Assembly (NCBI GenBank): GCA_019321725.1
Contig: CM033109.1
Location: 9,641,993-9,705,992, forward strand
Length of the DNA: 64,000 bases
Reading direction: 5' to 3'
Source of the DNA: Paulownia fortunei
Taxonomy: Eukaryota; Streptophyta; Magnoliopsida; Lamiales; Paulowniaceae
A program made the translations under genes and the position numbers. Under the pieces are notes generated by a model. It had not been told where the DNA came from. It was given only the letters and a program-made list of their open reading frames with translations, and did not search any database. Position 1 is the first letter of the stretch, and every line of letters begins with the position of its first letter. Positions 57,929 to 64,000 of the stretch are shown here, one piece after another.

Positions 57929-58991
57929 AACTTTGAAAAATGATCTAAAAATTGTGCTTGAGGAGAATAAGACAGGCTATGACATTCCATTTCAAGCCCA
58001 ACAACTTCTCCAAGATTTTCCTAATGTAATACCTGAAGAGATTCCTCCTGAACGACCATAAATGAGAAATGTCCAACTTTATATTGATGTTATACTTGGT
58101 ACATTAATTCCTCAACAAGGCAACCTATAGAATGAATACAAAGGATCATGAAGAGCTCCAAAAGCAAGTTGAAAATCTTTTAGCTAAGGGAGCAGTGAGA
58201 GAGAGCAAAATTACATATGTTGTTCCAGCTCTTCTTGAGTTGGGGAAGAAAGGAGGATGTGCGTTGATAGTAGAGTAGTTAACAAAATCACGATTAAATA
58301 TTTCTTTCCTAGTCCTTGCTTTGATGATCTTCTTGACCAACTTCATGGAGCTAAGTACTTCACCAAGACATATTTGAGGTAAGGGTGATATCAAATTCAA
58401 ATGAGGCTAGGAGATGTGTGGAAAACAACCCTTAAGACAAGAGATAGACTCTATGAATAATGGTTATGCCCTTCAGTCATTCTAAATGCCCCTTATACTT
58501 TCATGCATCTTATGAATCATGTCTTTGAATCTTTTACTAGGAAGTTTGTTGTGGTTTACTCATTTATAGCCCTACTCTCGAACAACACTTCAAGTATATC
58601 CATCAACTCTTCATTATATTGAGGGAACAAAAGTTTTATGCTAACTTAAGAAATGCTATTCTTCACCACCAGTGGTGTTTTCTTTAGATGTATTCTCAGA
58701 TAAAGGAATAGAGATGGATGAAAACAAGGTTGAAGCTATTATTAGTTGGCCTCCGCCCCAAACTCCGGATATCTAAACTTCCATGGCTTAGCTTTATTTT
58801 ATCAGCATTTTATCAAAAATTTCAATGACATTATAGCTCCTATCACTGAGTGCTTGAAGGGTGGTAGTTTTAAGTGGACAAATGAGGCGCAAAAGAGTTT
58901 TCAGCTTTTAAAGCAAAAGATAACCACAGCTCCTATCCTTGCACTACCAGATTTTGACTAAGTTTTTCAAGTTGATTGTGATGTTTCCAAT
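57929..58991 (+). pseudogene. Reina-like Ty3/gypsy RT and RNase H start (left half)
   Basis: Plus-strand pieces: LLQDFPNVIPEEIPPERP (~58005-58060), HEELQKQVENLLAKGAVRES (~58146-58205), then frame-shifted [27 protein letters not shown] and RKFVVVY. The catalytic segment expected after VVVY (YFDD type) is missing: a deletion of about ten bases at ~58555-58562 joins VVVY to IYSPTLEQHF-like sequence. The frame 58746-58961 has [20 protein letters not shown] and [20 protein letters not shown]. The wording matches Reina-type chromoviruses. It is cut by copia A2 at CCAAT (58987-58991). Confidence 0.8.
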
Positions 58992-59397
58992 TATTAGGAA
59001 ATTATGAAAATTTCCAATAAATCAGATGAGTTAGAATGTGAAATAATAACAAAAGTAACACACACAAATTTGATCACGGAGTTTGGCCAATTATGCCTAC
59101 GTCTCCGAACATACTGTAGATTGTTTTCCTAAAGGGAGAAAATATTCAAAATATTTACAACAGTTACAACTCACAACCTACACACAAAATTCTTTCACAA
59201 GCTTTCTCTTAAACTCTCTCTAATTCTTTAATTTTAGGATGCTCTACAAATGAGAGCTAAGGGCTTTATATAGGCTTTAAAAATATATGTTGGTGGAATT
59301 TAGGCAAGAAATTAGGTTAAACACCTTAATTGACAATTGCCTAAGTTAGGCACCTTTCATTTTTAACCAAAAATGGTTGGTAGTCATTTTCTTAACA
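58992..59397 (-). repeat. A2 3' LTR (406 bp) with preceding PPT
   Basis: The minus-strand start TGTTAAG is at 59397, preceded by the PPT AAGTATGAGAT (~59408-59398). The end is TTTCCTAATA at 58992. Confidence 0.9.
59264..59272 (-). promoter_or_regulatory. TATA box in the A2 3' LTR
   Basis: The minus strand reads TATATAAAG. The same place in the 5' LTR (63614-63622, minus) reads TCTGTAAAC, so the promoter motif is lost there. Confidence 0.6.
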
Positions 59398-59410
59398 ATC
59401 TCATACTTGA

Positions 59411-60185
59411 AGATTGATTTCAATCTGTCTTCACACCTCGATCTATATAGCAAATCTTTTTGGTCTTGTTACTCTTGCAGGCCAACTGAAGTTGAACATA
59501 ATTTCAGTTTGTCAATAGCCATCGTCTTTGTCAATGTATCTATTGGATTCTTACTTTTTTAGATCTTCTCCAGTATTAGTACCTCATCTTCCAATAAAGA
59601 TCTAATAAAGTGATAATGAAGTCCAATATGCTTCGTTCTAGAATGAAATGCTGAATTCTTCGCCAAGTTTATCGCACTCTGACTATAACTATGCAGAACA
59701 TTCTCCTCCTATTTGAATCCCAACTCAGTTAACAAACCTTGAAGCCATATCATCTGTTTAGTGGCTTTAGTTACTGCTACATACTCAACCTCTGTAGTGG
59801 ATAGAATGACAATCTTTTATAACTGCGACTTCCAACTAATAGCAGTAATTGCAACAGTGAATATATAACCGATGGTGCTTCTTTGGTGATCGACTTCACC
59901 TCTAAAGTCTACATCTACGTAGCCTTGTATTTTTAATTCTCATTTACCAAAATACAAATATTTTTCTACGGTGCCTTGTAGATACCTCAAAATCTACTTA
60001 ACAGCTTCCCAATGAGCTTTTCCTGGATTTGACATAAATCTACTAACAACTCCCACTGCATGGCCAATGTCTGATCTCGTGCAAACCATCGCGTACATCA
60101 AACTTCCAATGGAGCATCGCGTATATTAAACTTCCAATAGCTAAGGCATAAGGAACCTTAGCCATGAATTCTCTCTCTTCCTTTA
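59411..60185 (-). pseudogene. A2 RNase H remnant
   Basis: Minus-strand pieces: MYAMVCTRSDIGHAVGVVSR (~60105-60045), HWEAVK.ILRYLQGTVEKYL, GYVDVDFRGEVD (~59925-59890), TTEVEYVAVTKATKQM (~59800-59750), NSAFHSRTKHIGLHYHFIRS (~59655-59600) and KLCSTSV (~59500). A ~27-bp tandem duplication at ~60098-60140 repeats AACTTCCAATGGAGCATC. Stops are scattered. It is a counterpart of 2641-3308. Confidence 0.85.
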
Positions 60186-60960
60186 TTTGAGGGACTGATC
60201 CTTGGATAGGTGAAAGTGACTAGCCACTTGTTTCACCCTTCTGATATCATCCATATTTCAACCTGCTACTAACATATCATCGACATAAAGTAGTAAAATG
60301 ATATAACTGGGCCTATATCTCTTGAAGTAGCAACAGTGGATGACATTACACTTTTGGAAACCTTCCTTGTGCATAAAGCCATCAAACTTTCTATACCACT
60401 GTCTTGGGGCTTATTTCTGACCATACAAACTCTTTTTAAGTATGCACGTTCTTCTTCCCTCTTTCTAAGAAACCTTCTGGCTAGGACATGTATATCTCCA
60501 CATAAGTCTCCATGAAGGAATGTAGTCTTCACATCCAATTATTCAAGATGAAGATCATCAACGGCAACAATACTCAATACTGACCTAATACTATTAGGCT
60601 TCACAACGGGAGCAAAAATATCGGTGTAGTCAACTTCTTCCTTCTATTGGAATCTTTGACAACTAGTCGAGCTTTATATCTCTTGGAAACATCATGCTCC
60701 TCTTTCACCCGATACACCCATTTGTTGTGAAGTACCTTTTTCCCGGGTAGTTGAACTAGTTCTCATGTCTGGTTGGAGATTAGAGACTTAATCTCTTCTT
60801 TCATGATAAGCTCCCACTTGCTGGCATCTTCAATCTGACAACTTTCATCATAGCATTCAGGCTCTCCTCCATCAGTCAAAAATAGATAGTTCATGTATCT
60901 TCTGTTAGGCACATGAGGTCGAGAAGTCCTTCTCAATACATGAGTTGGAGTAGGAGGTTG
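60186..60960 (-). pseudogene. A2 reverse transcriptase remnant, thumb segment deleted
   Basis: The minus strand shows the RT start in shifted frames near 60740-60600, the frame 60538-60269 (DVKTTFLHGDLCGDIHV), RQWYRKFDGFMHK and the active site YVDD (60287-60276, intact). Directly afterwards NMDDIRRVKQ runs into VASHFHLSKDQS. The ~190 bases that A1 has at 2409-2600 (FDMKDLG to the thumb) are therefore missing. Confidence 0.83.
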
Positions 60961-62090
60961 TGGTGTGTTGGACTGCTACGCACTGCTCTGTCCAATGATT
61001 TTCTCTAGTTAAGGACTTGCTACAATCAGCTCCGTCATGGGACTATCTGGGACATCATCAGCATTTACATCTATAAATACTGGCTCACTCTACACTAAGT
61101 CATTGGAGTCTATTTTATGCACATCCTTGTACATCACCCCTTCGTCAAAAATCCCATCTTCGCTATGGATCACCTTCTTGTTTTTGTCATCTCAAATGCG
61201 GTAGCCAAATTCATCCTCGCCATAGTTGATGAGAGTACATTTCTTGGATTTGGGATCAAGATTGTTCCTGCCTTGATCACTAATATGCACATATGCCACA
61301 CAACCAAAAACTTTTAGATGTGATAGTTTTATCTCTTTTCTACTCCATACCTCCTCTGGTATTTTGTGCTCCAATGGAGCCGATGGGCCTTGGTTGATCA
61401 AGTAAGCTGTTGTGTTGACAACTTCTGCCTAGAACTACTTCGGTAGACCTAATTGTATACAAATGCTTCTGGCTCTTTCTGTCAATGTTCAGTTCATAGG
61501 CTCAGCTACACCATTATGTTGAGGTATACCCAACATGGTTCTCTTTATTCTAATCCCATGCTCATAGAAGAACTTCTTGAATCTGATGTCTTCCTATTCA
61601 CCACCATTGTTGGTTCTGAGCCTTTTAATCTTAAGACCTATCTCATTTTCAACCATAGTTTTTCATCTCCTGAAAGCCTCAAACACTTCAGACTTATGTT
61701 TTAGAAAGTAAACCCATATATTCCGAGAGTGATTATCATGAAAGTCACAAAGTAGTGTTTTCCACCAATGGATGAGATGGTTGTTGGTCCCTAAACATCA
61801 GAGTAAATGAGCTCTAGCCTTTTCTTTTTTGGGGTTCTGCCACTTGTTTGAAAGTTGATCATTTTCTGCTTTTCAAGTATACAATCTTCGCACATGTCCA
61901 TCTCAACTGACTGTAGACTTGGAAGTTTCCCCTTCGAGTGCATAATCTTCATCCTTTTTTCACTCATGTGACCCAGTCTCTAGTGCTATAAATTTAGAGT
62001 TTCATTATATGCTGCAACTGCAATCGAACAGCGCACCTTTGCTGTCATGTAAAGAGTACCACTCTTCTTGCCTTGAGCAACCATCATTGT
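60961..62090 (-). pseudogene. A2 GAG-pre-integrase and integrase remnant
   Basis: Minus strand: RLGHMSEKRMKIMHSKGKLP (~61985-61925), MDMCEDCILEKQK (~61900-61865) and the first catalytic Asp kept in LIYSDV.GPTTISS (~61815). The second region is frameshifted. HKIPEEVWSRKEIKLSHLKV and GCVAYVHISDQGR are in the frame 61401-61192. It is a counterpart of A1 634-1818. Confidence 0.83.
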
Positions 62091-62150
62091 GTCCTTTGAA
62101 ATCTTCTAATTATTACCATGAAAGATCATAGTGTAGCCTTCGCTAGCCAA

Positions 62151-62408
62151 CTACCCTACTGAGATTAAGTTATTTCTTAGGTCAGGGATATGCCTGACAT
62201 ACTTCAGCTCCCAAATAGAACCGTTCAACTTAATCTTCACTACACCTTTGCCAATAATATAATACAGTTGATCATCACCAAGATATACCTTTCCAAGGTT
62301 TTCAGGGACATATCTCTTGAAGAATTCTTTCTGTGAAATAGCATGGAATGATGCTCCAGAGTCTAACACCCAAGACTCCTCATTTCTCTCTAAAGAGCAT
62401 ATCAACAC
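62151..62408 (-). pseudogene. A2 protease
   Basis: The open frame contains WVLDSGASFHAISQKEFF with the intact D-S-G-A active site, then LGKVYLGDDQ and WELKYVRHIPDLRNNLISVG. A1 carries the same segment with Gly changed to Arg. Confidence 0.85.
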
Positions 62409-62479
62409 ATCATCTCCTCTTGAGGTGGAAGTAACATTTACCTCTGTCTTCAGCTCCTCGTCTTTTGGTGCATTCTTGC

Positions 62480-63248
62480 ATTAATTTTTATAGTAGCTGG
62501 TCTTCCCGCAATTCTAACGCTCAATGGTTTTCAAACTATGAGAATTAATGGGATTTCTAGATTTGGATCACCTATCCTTTGATCTACCTCGGTAGTTTTA
62601 TACACTACGTCCAATCTCTCTAGTTGAATTTCTTCCTCTTAACTCTATATGCAAAACTGAAGAGGTTGATGAATCACCTGACTCTCTACGTCGGATCTCT
62701 TTATTGAGAACCAGATCATGAACATCGTCAAATTTCAACATATTACTTCCCGACGAGCTACTCACAGCTGTGATAGTAGCATTCCAGATTTTTAGTAGAG
62801 AAGACAAAAGTATCAATGCTCGTACTTCTTTATCAAATTCAATTCCAACTAAACTCAATTGGGTTGTGACTGTGTTAAGTTTATTTAGATGTTGAGCTAC
62901 CAATGCGTCTTCCATCATCCGCAAATTGAACAAATGCCTCATCAAGTGAATTTTGTTTGAGGCTGATGGCTTCTCATACATACTGGAGAAAGTCGTAGTA
63001 AGACCAATCGTGGTCTTTTTCTTTACTATATTGAAAGTAACATTGCTGGATAACATCAATCAGATAACTCTGAGGGCTTGTCTATCGAGAAGATTCCAGT
63101 CTTCTTCCTTCATAGCCTCTGGCTTCTTACCTGATAGAGGTTGATACAGGCTTATTTGATACAAATAATCCTATATCTGCACTTTCCAGAATCCAAAATA
63201 TGCGCTATTGAATTTCTTGAGTTTCACATTCCCTTCATTTGTGGCCAT
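62480..63248 (-). pseudogene. A2 gag remnant
   Basis: The ATG at 63248 starts MATNEGNVKLKKFNSAYFGF. After stops near 63170 and 63060 the main frame 63059-62598 reads MYEKPSASNKIHLMRHLFNL, VAQHLNKLNTVTTQLSLVGI and LVLNKEIRRRESGDSST, a typical copia gag (UBN2 family). A degenerate zinc knuckle, NCGKTSYYKN, lies at ~62510. Copy A1 has no gag at all. Confidence 0.85.
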
Positions 63249-63298
63249 CGCTCCCACTCGAATCTGACTTCCTTTGGATCGTTTCTGACTATTCCTGG

Positions 63299-63758
63299 AG
63301 CTCTTGATACTAGTTGTTGGGAAATTATGAAAATTCTCAATCAATTAGATGTGTGAGAATGCAAAATAATAATGAAAATAACACACACAAATTTAATAAT
63401 GGAGTTCGGCCAATTATGCCTATGTCTCCGGACCTGCTGCAGACTATTTTACTAAAGGGAAAAATATACAAAATATTTGCAATACTTACAACTCACAACT
63501 CACACAAGAATTTTTCTTCACAAAATTCTTTCACAAGCTTTCTCTTAAGCTTTTCTCTCAAACTCTCTCTAATTCTCTAATTTTGGGATGCTTTACAAAT
63601 GAGAGCTAATGGGGTTTACAGAGGCTTTAAAAATATGGGTTGTTAGAATTTAGGCAAGAAATTAGGTCAAAATTAAGTTAAACACCTTAAATGACAATTG
63701 CCTAAGCTAGACACCCTTCATTTTTGACCAAAAATGATTGGTGGTCATTTTCTTGACA
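63299..63758 (-). repeat. A2 primer binding site and 5' LTR (444 bp)
   Basis: The LTR starts TGTCAAG at 63758 and ends TTTCCCAACA at 63315 on the minus strand. It is followed by a decayed tRNA-iMet site, TAGTATCAAGAGC (63312-63300). Confidence 0.88.
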
Positions 63759-63763
63759 CCAAT

Positions 63764-64000
63764 GTGGGAATTGGGTCTGTTCTTAGTCAAGAAGAGAAAC
63801 CTATTGCATTCTTAAGCAAAAAGTTGAGTAGCTCTCGACAAAACTATTCCACTTATGACAAGGACTTTTATATTGTTGTTCGAGCTTTGGATCATTGGCA
63901 GCAGTATCTTTTATCCAAAAAAATTATTCTCTTTCCAAATCATAAAGCTTTGAAATACTTGAATTCTCAACAAAAACTCAACAGAATGGGGTGAATTTCT
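63764..64000 (+). pseudogene. Reina-like Ty3/gypsy RNase H (right half)
   Basis: Resumes the frame cut at 58991: GIGSVLSQEEKPIAFLSKKL (63770-63829), SSSRQNYSTYDKDFYIVVRA and LDHWQQYLLSKK, ending LKYLNSQQKLNRMG near 63994. It is the gypsy RNase H downstream of RT, and it runs off the window. The frame is open over 230 bases. Confidence 0.85.

Larger units (their letters stand above)
58992..63758 (-). mobile_element. Ty1/copia retrotransposon copy A2 (Tork/Tnt1-like), full length with both LTRs
   Basis: 4767 bp, bounded by CCAAT at 58987-58991 and 63759-63763. Minus strand: 5' LTR, PBS, gag, protease, integrase, RT, RNase H, PPT, 3' LTR. It is inserted in the RNase H of the Reina-like element, whose reading resumes on the far side. 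The LTRs differ at many positions (roughly one in eight by eye), so the insertion is old. All frames are broken. Confidence 0.93.

Noticed and set aside
62598..63059. A 153-residue host gene (longest frames of the window)
   Set aside because: It is the gag of copia A2, between its PBS and protease.
1..64000. tRNA genes near the PBS matches
   Set aside because: The tRNA-complementary stretches are 12-18 bases and sit next to LTR ends. They are primer sites, not tRNA genes.

Overview
This is a plant nuclear window, most likely from an AT-rich eudicot genome. It is almost entirely nested, decayed retrotransposons. I see no intact host gene, tRNA, rRNA, CRISPR array or prokaryote-style operon. 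The plant assignment rests on the families present: Ty1/copia elements with tRNA-iMet primer sites, Athila/Tat-like Ty3/gypsy elements with tRNA-Asp-like primer sites, Tekay-like and Reina-like chromoviruses, a plant L1-type LINE, and remnants of two plant gene families (LOG cytokinin-activating enzyme; plant mobile domain). The species cannot be named from this sequence alone.

Layout from left to right. 1-3516: a Ty1/copia copy (A1, + strand), lying against an L1-type LINE fragment (3517-4518). 4519-22969: a Ty3/gypsy element on the minus strand (M). A complete non-autonomous Athila-like element (E1, 6004-12613, TSD ATTAT) sits in its 3' region, and a solo LTR (19635-21910, TSD AAAAC) sits in its 5' LTR. 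An intronless LOG pseudogene (12991-13658) also lies in the 3' region of M. 23391-24300: a palindromic MULE-type MITE. 25860-33000: copia wreckage, comprising a Sirevirus-like pol, a second copia 3' end and LTR pieces. 33392-33650: a cluster of six perfect palindromes. 34505-39794: a second non-autonomous Athila-like element (E2), truncated and joined to a foreign gag piece (39795-40640). 40789-41524: a three-exon fragment of a plant mobile domain gene. 42001-47179: a Tekay-like element (T1, minus). 48290-49264 plus 55636-55712: the gag of another Tekay-like element (T2), split by a third non-autonomous Athila-like element (E4, 49270-55630). 55945-57928: two copia remnants of one family in opposite orientation. 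57929-64000: a Reina-like gypsy RT-RNase H, split by copia copy A2 (58992-63758, TSD CCAAT).

Nothing here appears to work together as a functional system. The strongest recurring pattern is that three separate Athila-like elements (E1, E2, E4) share one reduced plan: long LTR, tRNA-Asp-like PBS, degenerate gag, partial protease, a direct join to a conserved 3' module, and no RT or integrase. They would depend on a partner element for mobility. The other points most worth attention are the LOG retrocopy inside a retrotransposon, the plant mobile domain fragment with preserved splice sites, and the palindrome cluster. All coding pieces carry stops or frameshifts, so the feature list uses 'pseudogene' for them.
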